NCBI GenBank assembly: GCA_036804505.1
Contig: DAIRSI010000021.1
Coordinates: 1-64,000 of the forward strand
From: Phocaeicola_A sp036804505
Lineage (GTDB): Bacteria; Bacteroidota; Bacteroidia; Bacteroidales; Bacteroidaceae
Reading direction: 5' to 3'
Length of the DNA stretch: 64,000 nt
Below are positions 52,511-61,493 of the stretch, in pieces (positions within the stretch are counted from its first letter, which is position 1; every line of letters starts with the position of its first letter). The notes beneath the pieces are model-generated. The model saw nothing but the letters and a program-made list of their open reading frames with translations, ran no database searches and was not told where the DNA came from. The position numbers and the translations under genes are program-made.

Positions 52511-53007
52511 CTTCTCTGGAATCTTTTTGTTTGATTATATATACTTGGTTTTGCAGGGTCGAAAATACATAATATTTATGACATATAGATAAAAAACTCA
52601 TTTTTTCTGATCTTTTTTGTAATGGAAGTTGCGGTAAATACCGGCTGTTTTTACCGAAGTCCTGTCCGGAAAACTTTACTTATCGGAGGTTGCACTGGTA
52701 GGCACGTCTTTCTCCTACGTCGGTTACGTTTTCCCGAGCATGGAAATGTCTTTTAAATATAGGGTCTATTTGAGCAAGATATCCTATAAGAGTTCTGGAA
52801 GGATTTGCATCCTATCCTTCCGGCTTTCGAATCGAATTCTTTCGAAATTTGAAAAGGATGCTGCAGGAGGTTATGAAGACTGTTTCCTAATTTTAATGAA
52901 GCGAACATCCATGTATAATATAGGTTGTACTTCCTTTTTTAATAAAAACTATGAAAAAAAGCTTGAGGCGTTGTCTATATTGATTATATTTGTAGGTAAA
53001 TTAAGAA
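52511..53007. other. 497-bp non-coding region with several hairpins
   Basis: No convincing gene. Visible inverted repeats are CGGTAAA/TTTACCG (52632-52638, 52650-52656), GTAGG/CCTAC near 52699-52720, GGAAGGAT/ATCCTTCC (52797-52804, 52814-52821) and TTTCGA/TCGAAA (52825-52847). A -7 box TATATTTG at about 52985-52992 belongs to the aminotransferase gene, so the hairpins lie upstream of that transcript. A small RNA or a decayed element is possible. Confidence 0.4.
52985..52992 (+). promoter_or_regulatory. -7 promoter box of the DegT aminotransferase gene
   Basis: TATATTTG, exact consensus. The expected transcript start near 52999 leaves only about 9 bases before ATG 53008, so the ATG at 53020 may be the true start. 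Confidence 0.55.
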
Positions 53008-54126
53008 ATGCAAGAGAATATGATAAGATTGTCCAAATCTGTCGTGGGGCCCCGCGAATCAGCTGCAGTGGCCCAGGTTATTGAAGGTTCCGGATACTTA
53101 GGCATGGGTGATACCGTGGGTTTATTTGAAAAGGAACTTGAAAATTATATAGGAGGTGGTACTCGGTGCATATGTGTCAATAGCGGAACGGCTGCTCTTC
53201 ATTTAGCTGTGCAGGCAGTAACGCAACCCGGGGATGAGGTGCTCGTTCCCTCTCTGACCTTTGTATCTACCTATCAAGCAATTACAGGAGCTGGTTGCGT
53301 GCCGGTAAGTTGCGATATCAATCCACAGACTTTGACTTTGGATTTGCAAGATGCAGAAAAACGAATCACAGTAAGAACCAAGGTTATTCTTCCTGTATAT
53401 TATGCGGGAAATATCACCATGGCGCAGGAATATCAGGATTTTGCACGCAAGCACGGCCTTCGGATTATAGAGGATGCGGCGCATGCGTTCGGAAGTACAT
53501 TCAAAGGAAAGAAGATAGGTTCTTTTGGTGATATTACTTGCTTTAGTTTTGATGGCATTAAGAATATTACTTCTGGTGAAGGAGGGGCCATATTCTCGTC
53601 AGACAAAGATGTGATAGATGCTGTCAGTGATGCCCGTCTGCTTGGAGTATGTAAAGATTCGGAAAAACGATATAAAGGAGAACGCAGTTGGATTTTCGAT
53701 GTTGTGTCACAAGGTTATCGTTATCATATGAGCAACATTTTCGCTGCAATTGGGCGGGTTCAGTTAAGCCGATTGGATGAGGAATTTGCTCCTAAGAGAA
53801 AATATATCGTGAAAAAATATTCAGCTTTGCTTTCAGCAAATCCGGATGTCAGATTGATTCCCATGAATTATGATGAAATTGTTCCTCATATTTTTCCCAT
53901 TTTGATATTGAATGGTAAAAGAAACAAGTTGACTGAGCTGTTCAAAGAAAATGATGTGCAGTATGGAATTCAATATTCACCCAATCATTTATTAAGCTAT
54001 TTCCGTTCTTCCTATAATTTGCCTGTCACTGAAGATATATACACAAAAGTAATATCTTTACCATTGCATCCCGAATTGACTGATTCGGATATTGACTTGA
54101 TTTGTTCCATTATTAATAGCTTGTAA
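53008..54126 (+). CDS. DegT/DnrJ/EryC1/StrS nucleotide-sugar aminotransferase
   Basis: Protein of 372 aa, a PLP fold type I sugar aminotransferase. Visible motifs are CVNSGTAALHLAVQAV, VPSLTFVSTYQAI, IIEDAAHAFGSTFKGKKIGSFGDI and CFSFDGIKNITSGEGG, where the Lys in GIKN is the PLP lysine. Such enzymes turn a keto-sugar nucleotide into the amino sugar (as in ArnB, WecE, DesI). The cytidylyltransferase follows after 5 bases. The start may be the ATG at 53020, given the promoter position. The substrate cannot be read from sequence alone; a 4-keto pentose or 4-keto-6-deoxyhexose are both reasonable. Confidence 0.9.
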   Translation: MQENMIRLSKSVVGPRESAAVAQVIEGSGYLGMGDTVGLFEKELENYIGGGTRCICVNSGTAALHLAVQAVTQPGDEVLVPSLTFVSTYQAITGAGCVPVSCDINPQTLTLDLQDAEKRITVRTKVILPVYYAGNITMAQEYQDFARKHGLRIIEDAAHAFGSTFKGKKIGSFGDITCFSFDGIKNITSGEGGAIFSSDKDVIDAVSDARLLGVCKDSEKRYKGERSWIFDVVSQGYRYHMSNIFAAIGRVQLSRLDEEFAPKRKYIVKKYSALLSANPDVRLIPMNYDEIVPHIFPILILNGKRNKLTELFKENDVQYGIQYSPNHLLSYFRSSYNLPVTEDIYTKVISLPLHPELTDSDIDLICSIINSL

Positions 54127-54131
54127 TCATT

Positions 54132-54899
54132 ATGAAAGTAGTTATATTGGCAGGAGGTTTGGGAACGCGCCTTTCCGAATACACAAAGTTAGTACCTAAA
54201 CCCATGGTGGAAATTGGAGGGAAACCGATTCTTTGGCATATTATGAATCATTATGCCCGATATGGTTACAAGGATTTTGTTATCGCCCTGGGTTATAAGG
54301 GGGAAGTCATTAAGAATTACTTTTTACAGTATTATACATTGAACAATGATTTCAGCATCAACTTGGCTGATAATAAAATAGAGTATATCAATGAACGTCC
54401 TAGAGATTGGACTGTGTCTCTTGTAGATACGGGAGCACAGACACAAACGGGCGGCAGGGTCTTGCGCCTGAAGGATATTATAGGTGATGAAGACTTTATG
54501 GTAACGTATGGAGATGCCGTTTCTGATGTTGATTTGGACAAACTGAACCAAAAATTCAAATTGTCAAAGCGCTTGGCCATTGTTACTGCGGTACATCCGA
54601 CAGCCCGTTTTGGCGAGTTGAAGATCAATGAAGATGATCTTGTTTGTGAATTTAAAGAAAAGCCTCAGATTAACCAAGGCTGGATCAATGGAGGTTTTTT
54701 TATTTTCAGCCATAAGATTTTTAATTATATAAAAGATGATTCCACTGTGTTGGAGAGGGAACCTCTTGAACAACTTGCCCAAGATGGTGAACTTATGACA
54801 TATCGTCATGAAGGCTTTTGGCAATGTATGGATACAGTGCGTGATCGCGATTATTTGAATAATCTTTGGAATACGGGTGCTGCTCCTTGGGAGAAATAG
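54132..54899 (+). CDS. rfbF: glucose-1-phosphate cytidylyltransferase (RfbF-type)
   Basis: Protein of 255 aa, the RfbF/Ddha length. The nucleotidyltransferase start VVILAGGLGTRLSEYTKLVPKPMVEIGG is followed by PILWHIMNHYARYGYKDF and FLQYYTLNNDFSI, which agree better with glucose-1-phosphate cytidylyltransferases than with thymidylyltransferases or uridylyltransferases. It makes CDP-glucose for deoxysugar synthesis. A CDP-glucose 4,6-dehydratase is not present in the window. It shares the transcript of the DegT aminotransferase and meets the minus-strand LicD gene after 2 bases. Confidence 0.88.
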   Translation: MKVVILAGGLGTRLSEYTKLVPKPMVEIGGKPILWHIMNHYARYGYKDFVIALGYKGEVIKNYFLQYYTLNNDFSINLADNKIEYINERPRDWTVSLVDTGAQTQTGGRVLRLKDIIGDEDFMVTYGDAVSDVDLDKLNQKFKLSKRLAIVTAVHPTARFGELKINEDDLVCEFKEKPQINQGWINGGFFIFSHKIFNYIKDDSTVLEREPLEQLAQDGELMTYRHEGFWQCMDTVRDRDYLNNLWNTGAAPWEK

Positions 54900-54901
54900 G
54901 A

Positions 54902-55735
54902 TTATTGATTGTCATCCTCTTCTCCATCTTTATAATCCCTATAAGGTTGGTTTAAGTTCAAATAATAAAAATTATGCTGACGCTGATGTACAGTGTCGGG
55001 TATTTTCATGTAGTCTCCATAGGTCAAAGTAAGATATTCGTCATACCGTTTGATGCCGGTAACGGTTTTTCCCTCAAAAGAGAACTCGGCGTATTCCCCG
55101 TATATTGTTTTGCTTCTTACTCCCCACAATCCTTCTGTATAATCGGCAATTAAGTCACTTTGTTCAAAACTATACTTCGTAAGCACTTTTCTGATTGATT
55201 GTTGAAGTCCTTGCATGGTGAAAAACTTTCTTGTCAGGAGCGGAATCCAGGAACTAACTCCGTGACCATGTTTGTAAGGGTCACGGTGTACCAGATAAAG
55301 AGCTTGCTTGAAAAACTCGTATTTTGCAAAATGCCATCTTCTTTTCCATATATTATCGGGAACGCCGTCCAATGGGAAAACATCGACATATATTCCACCC
55401 AAATAGCTTAGATGTTTACGTTCTATCAAGGTTGTTCCTGCATCTTGAATTTTACCAAAGGGAAGAGGGTATTGGGAATCATTTTCAGCACAAACAAATT
55501 CATAGGGTTGAGGAAGCCATTCTTTGCAATTCAAGATGAATTTTTCATACTCAGAGCGAGGCAGTCCCACGTCAATATCGTCATCCCAAGGTATGAAGCC
55601 TTTATGCCTGACGGCGCCAATCATCGTACCATTCATAATGCAATAATGTAATTGGTGCTCGTGGCATACTTTGTCAAATGCCATCAGGATTTCCAGCATG
55701 CGTAATTGCAGGGGACGAATATCATAGTTTGCCAT
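54902..55735 (-). CDS. LicD family phosphotransferase-like protein
   Basis: Protein of 277 aa. The LicD nucleotidyl/phosphotransferase signature is present as GTMIGAVRHKGFIPWDDDIDVGLPRSEYEKF, with the GxxIG and acidic D-D-D-I-D motifs. LicD proteins transfer phosphocholine or another CDP-linked phospho-alcohol to surface glycans; in Bacteroides their substrate is usually unknown. It has its own -7 box (TACTTTTG, minus strand, 55757-55764). The gene converges on the cytidylyltransferase, and the two could share a CDP-linked donor, but this is only suggested by position. Confidence 0.9.
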   Translation of the reverse strand: MANYDIRPLQLRMLEILMAFDKVCHEHQLHYCIMNGTMIGAVRHKGFIPWDDDIDVGLPRSEYEKFILNCKEWLPQPYEFVCAENDSQYPLPFGKIQDAGTTLIERKHLSYLGGIYVDVFPLDGVPDNIWKRRWHFAKYEFFKQALYLVHRDPYKHGHGVSSWIPLLTRKFFTMQGLQQSIRKVLTKYSFEQSDLIADYTEGLWGVRSKTIYGEYAEFSFEGKTVTGIKRYDEYLTLTYGDYMKIPDTVHQRQHNFYYLNLNQPYRDYKDGEEDDNQ

Positions 55736-55756
55736 ATCTCTTTGTTTTAAGTCCTA

Positions 55757-55764
55757 CAAAAGTA
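55757..55764 (-). promoter_or_regulatory. -7 promoter box of the LicD gene
   Basis: TACTTTTG on the minus strand, within the short palindrome CCTACAAAAGTAGG (55754-55767), 21 bases upstream of the LicD ATG. Confidence 0.55.
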
Positions 55765-55817
55765 GGTAATAATAGTGAAATGTGGAACTAAATGTGATTT
55801 TTAGTCTACAAATTATG

Positions 55818-55825
55818 TATCTTTG
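55818..55825 (+). promoter_or_regulatory. -7 promoter box of the SDR/ugd operon
   Basis: TATCTTTG fits TAnnTTTG and lies 26 bases upstream of the decarboxylase-like gene ATG. Confidence 0.55.
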
Positions 55826-55851
55826 CGCCATTATTGAAAAAATTATTGAAT

Positions 55852-56943
55852 ATGATGAGTATATTGAATCAAGATTGTGACTATACATGGAAGGGATTGT
55901 CTGCCCGGGAATGTGAGAAATTATCAGGCGCGACAATTTTAATTACCGGATGCGGAGGTTTCTTAGGCTATTACTTTATGCACTTTTTTCAGCAAAAAGC
56001 CTGTGAATTACATTTGAAGAAGGTCATTGCACTCGATAATTTTATGTTGGGCTATCCTGCATGGATGAAGAAACTGCAGGATGATCCGTTGTTCGATATA
56101 CAGAAATTTGACATAATATCCGATAAGATTGAAAATATTGCAGGAGCCGATCATGCGGATTTCATTATTCACATGGCCTCGATAGCATCTCCTATGTTCT
56201 ATCGCCAATTTCCGATTGAAACTTTGGATGCCAATATTTGGGGTTTGCGTTCTTTGCTTGAATTCTATAAGAATAAATCAATTAAAGGATTTTTGTTTTA
56301 TTCATCCAGCGAACTCTATGGTAATCCGGATTCGAGTCATGTACCGACTTCCGAAGATTATTACGGATATGTTTGCGCGACGGGCCCTCGCGCATGCTAT
56401 GATGAATCCAAGCGCTTCGGTGAAACCATGTGTATGCTCTTTGCCCAGAAATATGGGATGCCTATTGGAGTAGCTCGTCCTTTCAATAATTACGGTCCCG
56501 GAATGAGAATCAATGATAAGAGGGTTCCGGCCGATTTTGCTTTAGCCATTAAAGAAGGACGGGATATACAAATTCTGTCAAATGGTTCTCCAACCAGAAC
56601 TTTTTGCTACATAGCTGATGCCATTAATGGTTATTTGAAAATTTTGCTTCATGGCAGTTATGATTTCTTCAATATAGGAATAGAATCTCCCGAGATAAGC
56701 ATTTCCCAACTGGCCGAAATCTATGTTGAGGCAGGAAGGGAGATTTTTGGATATGAAGGGAAAATTGATTATGCGATTTCTAATGACAGTGAGTATCTGA
56801 CAAATAACCCTCAGCGCCGTTGTCCGAATATAGATAAGGCTCGTCGTGTTTTGAATTATTCGCCGTCGATATCTGTCGAGAACGGAGTTCGTAGATTTTT
56901 GCAGTTTATTAAGGAAAATGAAGAAGGAGAATACAAATGGTAA
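55852..56943 (+). CDS. NAD-dependent SDR epimerase/dehydratase, UDP-glucuronate decarboxylase-like
   Basis: Protein of 363 aa, extended SDR. NAD motif is TGCGGFLGYYF near residue 35, and the active site is FLFYSSSELYG (Ser) with GPRACYDESKRFGE (Tyr-xxx-Lys). GPRxCYDExKR is close to the signature of UDP-glucuronate decarboxylases, which make UDP-xylose. A longer N-terminus (35 residues) precedes the Rossmann fold. The ATG at 55852 replaces an in-frame TTG. The ugd gene overlaps it by 7 bases downstream, which supplies its likely substrate UDP-glucuronate. An alternative is a related 4,6-dehydratase or ArnA-like decarboxylase leaving a 4-keto pentose. Confidence 0.87.
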   Translation: MMSILNQDCDYTWKGLSARECEKLSGATILITGCGGFLGYYFMHFFQQKACELHLKKVIALDNFMLGYPAWMKKLQDDPLFDIQKFDIISDKIENIAGADHADFIIHMASIASPMFYRQFPIETLDANIWGLRSLLEFYKNKSIKGFLFYSSSELYGNPDSSHVPTSEDYYGYVCATGPRACYDESKRFGETMCMLFAQKYGMPIGVARPFNNYGPGMRINDKRVPADFALAIKEGRDIQILSNGSPTRTFCYIADAINGYLKILLHGSYDFFNIGIESPEISISQLAEIYVEAGREIFGYEGKIDYAISNDSEYLTNNPQRRCPNIDKARRVLNYSPSISVENGVRRFLQFIKENEEGEYKW

Positions 56944-58193
56944 TTACAGTTTTTGGCTTAGGTTTCGTAGGATTGACCACTGCTTTAGGTTTTGCAGAAT
57001 ATGGTCATACTGTGTATGGCGTAGAGGTTAATGAAGATCGTTTGTTAACGATAAAGAGAGGACAGTTGCCTTTCTTGGAGCCAGGTTTGGATGAAGCTTT
57101 GGTAAACCATTTGAACAAGAATTTTCATCCGATATCAACCGCACAGCTCCGATATGCAATAGAAGCGAGTGATTGCGTTTATTACTGTGTGGGGACTCCG
57201 TATGGAAAGGAGGGACAAGCTGATTTGACTTATTTGTTCAATGCTATAGACCAGACCGTAGAGCAAGTTCATGATCCTCGTTTCAGGGTTCTTGTCGTGA
57301 AGTCCACCATTCCGCCTTCTACCACAGCAACGAAAATAATCCCCTATTTAGAGAATAAGGGCGTAGCCTTGGGCGAGAGATTTGGCATTGCAAATAATCC
57401 TGAATTCTTGCGTGAAGGACATTGTTGGGCGGATTTCATGCATGCAGACCGAATCGTTATAGGAGTCGATGATTCCCGTTCGGAACATGTTTTGCAACAA
57501 ATATATGAGAAGACGACCTCTCCTGTCTTTTTTGTTTCTTTAAACACAGGAGAATATATCAAATATCTTTCCAATACACTCTTGGCTACATTAATCAGTT
57601 TTTCCAATGAAATGTCGGTGATAGCCGATCAATTTGGCGATATAGATGTGGCTTCTGCTTTTAGGATTCTTCATCTTGACAAGCGATGGAATGGTTGCAA
57701 TATGGCATCTTATGTATATCCGGGTTGCGGCTATGGAGGGTATTGTTTGCCGAAAGATACGAATGCCTTGTATTCATTGACTAAATCCGCAGGTTTTGAT
57801 GCACAGATATTAAAGAATGTCATTGCTACTAATGACGGGATTCCCCATGTTATTTCAAATAAGATTGTCAAGGAATTAAATGGAAATCTGGAAATGAAAC
57901 TGGGCATTTTGGGCTTATCCTTTAAGCCTTATTCAGATGATGTGCGGGATGCTCCCAGCGCAAAGATTATTTCTTGTCTGCTACAAGCCGGGTGTAATAA
58001 TATTTATGCTTATGACCCAGTAGCAAACGAAGAATTCAAGAAACACTATGATATGCCAGTAAAATACTATACGGATTACAAACAAATACTGGAGGAAGCA
58101 GATGTTTTGGTTATAGCAACGGCATGGCCGGAATTTCGTGAGATACGTTCCCTGACAGATAAGAGAGTTATAGATTGCAGGTATATGTTATAA
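56937..58193 (+). CDS. ugd: UDP-glucose/UDP-N-acyl-hexosamine 6-dehydrogenase
   Basis: Protein of 418 aa. Rossmann start FGLGFVGLTTALGFAEYGHTVYGVE; middle domain with NNPEFLREGHCWADF; catalytic Cys in GCGYGGYCLPKDTNAL (typically GGSCFPKD); C-terminal UDP-binding domain with GLSFKPYSDDVRDAPSA. It oxidises UDP-glucose to UDP-glucuronate using two NAD. The Tyr-Cys-Leu variant of the active-site motif also occurs in UDP-ManNAc-type dehydrogenases, so the exact substrate is open. Its start overlaps the decarboxylase-like gene by 7 bases, and its end overlaps the convergent GT4 gene by 6. Confidence 0.9.
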   Translation: MVITVFGLGFVGLTTALGFAEYGHTVYGVEVNEDRLLTIKRGQLPFLEPGLDEALVNHLNKNFHPISTAQLRYAIEASDCVYYCVGTPYGKEGQADLTYLFNAIDQTVEQVHDPRFRVLVVKSTIPPSTTATKIIPYLENKGVALGERFGIANNPEFLREGHCWADFMHADRIVIGVDDSRSEHVLQQIYEKTTSPVFFVSLNTGEYIKYLSNTLLATLISFSNEMSVIADQFGDIDVASAFRILHLDKRWNGCNMASYVYPGCGYGGYCLPKDTNALYSLTKSAGFDAQILKNVIATNDGIPHVISNKIVKELNGNLEMKLGILGLSFKPYSDDVRDAPSAKIISCLLQAGCNNIYAYDPVANEEFKKHYDMPVKYYTDYKQILEEADVLVIATAWPEFREIRSLTDKRVIDCRYML

Positions 58194-59339
58194 GGAAGCA
58201 TTACCTAATGTTTTTTTGTACGTATTCATTAAGTCAGAATACAGTTTGCTGTCATTGAATTTTTCAGCATATTGCTTACTTCCTTCAATCATTTTATTGC
58301 GCAGATCATTGCTATTTATGACTCTGCAAATCATGTCTGCCAGTTCTTTCGGATCATCTGGGGAAACATAAATGGATAGGGGACCTCCGGCTTCTTCCAG
58401 ACAGGAACCCTTGCATCCGATAGCGGGAACCTCGCTTCTGATTGCTTCGAGCATTGGAATGCCAAATCCTTCATAGCGCGACGGGTACACAAAAACGGAG
58501 GCTGATTGATAGATTGCCGGCAAGTCTTCAAAAGAAACGTTGTTTATAATATGAAAGCGGTCTTGCAAATTTTCCTTCCGGATATATGTTTCAATTATTT
58601 TTGCATAAGGAGTGCTTTTCCCGATTGCCACGACATGTATTTTAACTGGTAATCCTTTTAATGCTTTAGCCAGTAACAAAAGATTCTTTCTTTCTTCTAT
58701 ACTTCCGACGGATAAAACGTATGGATAGGTTATATTATATCTGTTTAGGACCAGCTCTTTTGCAGCTTGAGGCAATGTAACATTGAATGTGTTACTGCAA
58801 CCTTGATAAATGACGTCAATTTTGTCGGGTTGTATATGATAGAATTTGATGATATCCCGTTTTGTGCATTCACTGACAGCGATAATCCTATCTGCATTCT
58901 CACAAGCTTTACGGAATTTATAATTATAAATAATGCGGTCTATAGGTTTATAATATTGAGGATAATGCAAAAATATAAGATCATGTATTGTAACAATACT
59001 TTTAATATTGTGTGCTTTGTGAATATTAAGAGGCAGTTCATTACTCAATCCATGATAAATATCTATTCCTTGTTTCCCGAGATAATAAGGAATTCCCCAA
59101 ACCCTCCATAAGGATTTAAATTTCTTCCACAAGAGTTTCGGAGTGTATATGGTAAAAGCAGGTATATTGATGAAATCTTTTAAAAGAGACATCTTGTGAG
59201 AATCAGGCACATATAATATATATTTATTGTCGCTTGCTCCATACTGAAATAAATTGTGCAGTATGAACCGACTGTAGTTACCTAGTCCGGTACGGTTCTG
59301 AGCGGCTCTTTTTGCATCAAAGGCTATTTTCATATGCAT
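58188..59339 (-). CDS. GT4 family glycosyltransferase
   Basis: Protein of 383 aa, GT-B fold. The N-terminal part starts KIAFDAKRAAQNRTGLGNYSR and holds LHYPQYYKPIDR; the C-terminal donor site has SRYEGFGIPMLEAI with the two Glu of the EX7E motif and VGSIEERKNLLLL. GT4 enzymes are retaining (for example alpha-mannosyl or alpha-glucosyl). It is the last gene of the minus-strand LPS-type operon. The stop region overlaps the ugd gene from the other strand. Donor and acceptor are unknown. Confidence 0.9.
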   Translation of the reverse strand: MHMKIAFDAKRAAQNRTGLGNYSRFILHNLFQYGASDNKYILYVPDSHKMSLLKDFINIPAFTIYTPKLLWKKFKSLWRVWGIPYYLGKQGIDIYHGLSNELPLNIHKAHNIKSIVTIHDLIFLHYPQYYKPIDRIIYNYKFRKACENADRIIAVSECTKRDIIKFYHIQPDKIDVIYQGCSNTFNVTLPQAAKELVLNRYNITYPYVLSVGSIEERKNLLLLAKALKGLPVKIHVVAIGKSTPYAKIIETYIRKENLQDRFHIINNVSFEDLPAIYQSASVFVYPSRYEGFGIPMLEAIRSEVPAIGCKGSCLEEAGGPLSIYVSPDDPKELADMICRVINSNDLRNKMIEGSKQYAEKFNDSKLYSDLMNTYKKTLGNASL

Positions 59340-59344
59340 CGTGG

Positions 59345-60463
59345 TTAATGATTAATACTTAGAATGTCCAAGTAATAGGATATATAGGATTCAGCAGCCT
59401 TTTCCCAACTGAATTGTGATGCATGCCTGATGATTGCCTGTTCATTGCTTTCTTTGTCTTTTTCGAACTCGGAAATTCCTTTTTGCACGATTCCGGCCAT
59501 GGAGGAAGCTTCTAAATCATTGAAGTAATAGGACACATCTCCGCCAACTTCAGGAAGTGAAGTTAGGGCAGACAGAAAAACCGGTTTCCCGAAACACATG
59601 GCTTCCACTACAGGCAATCCGAATCCCTCACTCAATGACGGGAACAGAAATCCTTTACAATTCTTGTACAAGGCTGCTTTTTGTTCCGCAGAAACATTTC
59701 CGACAAGATAAACATTGGAAAGATTCAATGTTTTGATGATATCCACCAGTTTTTGCATGTAAGGATTACGTCCTGTTCCGGCTATAACAAGGTTTTCTTG
59801 AGGCAGATATTTCATCATCTCCACCAATAGATGGGTGTTCTTTTTGGCTGCAAGACGTGAAATATGGAAAAAATATTCTTTGGGAATATTTAAATGATGA
59901 TCCGGGACCTGTTGTTTGCTCAAATCAGTCACGCCGTTCAGTATCACTCTGGACGGTTGGGGAAAATGAAAATGGGATTCAACATCTTTCTGTGTAAACT
60001 TGGAGATATATGAAATGTGTGTGGCTCGTGAAAGGCTCCTTTCTATTCTCTTGATTTTGCGCGAAAGGCTCTTCTTGAGATGGTTATGAAAGAAATTCAC
60101 ATCATGTATGGTGATAAGGTTCAAAGATGACAGCCTTTTGTTGATTTTGGGCGTCTGGTGGGTCCAATGTACTAAATCCATCTGTGGACAATTCTTCCTT
60201 GCAAAAAACAGACGCGCCCCACCTATGTTGATAAGAGCAATATCAATTTTGCTAATTTCTATATAATTCACGTTACTTCCCAAAAATCCTTTTTTCCCCT
60301 TGGGAACGATAAAATAAAGATGGATATGGTACAGATTCATCAGTTCCTTAGCCCGTTGTGCGATTTGTGAAGCCAGAGAGTATTCAAATTCACCTAAGCC
60401 GCAGTAAACCTTACCTATATCATAGAGATAAACCGCTATATTATATTCTTTGTTGTTACTCAT
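59345..60463 (-). CDS. GT4 family glycosyltransferase
   Basis: Protein of 372 aa, GT-B fold. The donor site is SLSEGFGLPVVEAMCFGKPVF with EX7E, and HISRLAAKKNTHLLVEMM marks the linker. The N-terminal acceptor half carries LITIHDVNFFHNHLKK. Adjacent GT4 genes before and after a GalfT-like gene suggest sequential additions to one core oligosaccharide. It lies 13 bases downstream of the galactofuranosyltransferase-like gene and 5 before the next GT4. Linkage and sugar cannot be told. Confidence 0.9.
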   Translation of the reverse strand: MSNNKEYNIAVYLYDIGKVYCGLGEFEYSLASQIAQRAKELMNLYHIHLYFIVPKGKKGFLGSNVNYIEISKIDIALINIGGARLFFARKNCPQMDLVHWTHQTPKINKRLSSLNLITIHDVNFFHNHLKKSLSRKIKRIERSLSRATHISYISKFTQKDVESHFHFPQPSRVILNGVTDLSKQQVPDHHLNIPKEYFFHISRLAAKKNTHLLVEMMKYLPQENLVIAGTGRNPYMQKLVDIIKTLNLSNVYLVGNVSAEQKAALYKNCKGFLFPSLSEGFGLPVVEAMCFGKPVFLSALTSLPEVGGDVSYYFNDLEASSMAGIVQKGISEFEKDKESNEQAIIRHASQFSWEKAAESYISYYLDILSINH

Positions 60464-60476
60464 TGAATTTCTTTTT

Positions 60477-61493
60477 TTATGGAATTTGATTTAGAGCATG
60501 CATGATGTAGTATCCTTGAGATAGATTACGGCTTATTTTTTCCGTATTGCGTTTCATGCTAAGATATTGTTCCGGAGTAATTTGTTTCAGCTTGTCTTCC
60601 AGGTCTTCCAAAGAATCTATGCTGATACCTATGCCATTCTGTTCTACGAAAGGGGCCAAAGCTGCCTGTGACCATATAATAATAGGCAGATTGCATCTTA
60701 TATAAAGTGATACTTTATGCGGATTGTTATACTTCACATATTCTCCGAAATCGCCTTCGCAAGAGGACAGGGAACTGCCTTCCCAAGCTAGTCCGAAATC
60801 ACCTTCAGCTTTTTTTATCAAATCGTCGGATGCCATGAAACCTTTGTAATAAACATGTTCTATTCCTTCCATTTCATTCAGATCCAGTCCGTTCCCGTAA
60901 ATGTTGAGAACAAGAGATTGTAGATGCTTGCCAATGGTGTAGAGGAATGCATTTTTTCTTTTTGCAAGTCCGCCTGCATAAAGAATTCTGTAATGATTGA
61001 ATTCGGTATTTTTTGCTTCCGGTTTTTGTTCTGATAGATAGTCGAATATGTTCAAGTCGATTATTTGGGCTTTGCAGCCGTGATCCGAAAGCCATTGATG
61101 CATGGAATCATTGTGTGCAATAATGTATTCCGAATGGTTCAGTTTCCATATTTCATGATGGACGGTCAGTTTCTTTCTTCTGAAACTTCCCAAGTCGTGA
61201 ATCACGGTTACCACTTTAGCACCTTTGACATGTGCAATACAGCATTTGAAAACATAATATTTTTTGAAAGGGTATTGTAGAAGCAGCAAATCTCCTTTTT
61301 TTATTGTAAAGATCGCTTTCAATACTCCGCATAGGGTTAGCAAAAATCCTGTCACTTTGTTTGAACGATGACTTTGCTTGAGTCCTACGTTTATAAAGCC
61401 ATTGTCTTTGATGATAGCTTCAATATCAGTTTTTGCTTTATTGCCTGCATTGTCGCAATTGGAGTAATTTTTGGAAAGATAGCATTTTCTCAT
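60477..61493 (-). CDS. GT-B glycosyltransferase resembling bacterial galactofuranosyltransferases
   Basis: Protein of 338 aa. It has the pattern of beta-1,6-galactofuranosyltransferase-like enzymes: VVTVIHDLGSFRRKK, DYLSEQKPE, YRILYAGGLAKRKNAFLY, GDFGLAWEGSSLSSCEGDFGEYVKYNNPHKVSLYI and IWSQAALAPFVEQNGIGISI. The ATG at 61493 overlaps the stop of the upstream acyltransferase as ATGA. Galactofuranose transfer is an inference from family resemblance; no glf (UDP-galactopyranose mutase) gene is in the window. It sits among other core-type glycosyltransferases. Confidence 0.8.
   Translation of the reverse strand: MRKCYLSKNYSNCDNAGNKAKTDIEAIIKDNGFINVGLKQSHRSNKVTGFLLTLCGVLKAIFTIKKGDLLLLQYPFKKYYVFKCCIAHVKGAKVVTVIHDLGSFRRKKLTVHHEIWKLNHSEYIIAHNDSMHQWLSDHGCKAQIIDLNIFDYLSEQKPEAKNTEFNHYRILYAGGLAKRKNAFLYTIGKHLQSLVLNIYGNGLDLNEMEGIEHVYYKGFMASDDLIKKAEGDFGLAWEGSSLSSCEGDFGEYVKYNNPHKVSLYIRCNLPIIIWSQAALAPFVEQNGIGISIDSLEDLEDKLKQITPEQYLSMKRNTEKISRNLSQGYYIMHALNQIP

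Noticed and set aside
52511..53007. Invertible (phase-variable) promoter for surface glycan genes
   Set aside because: No pair of long identical inverted repeats flanks the -7 box, and no invertase gene is in the window.
52740..53084. A 114-aa plus-strand frame upstream of the DegT gene
   Set aside because: It overlaps the aminotransferase start in another frame, spans the promoter and hairpins and has no motif.
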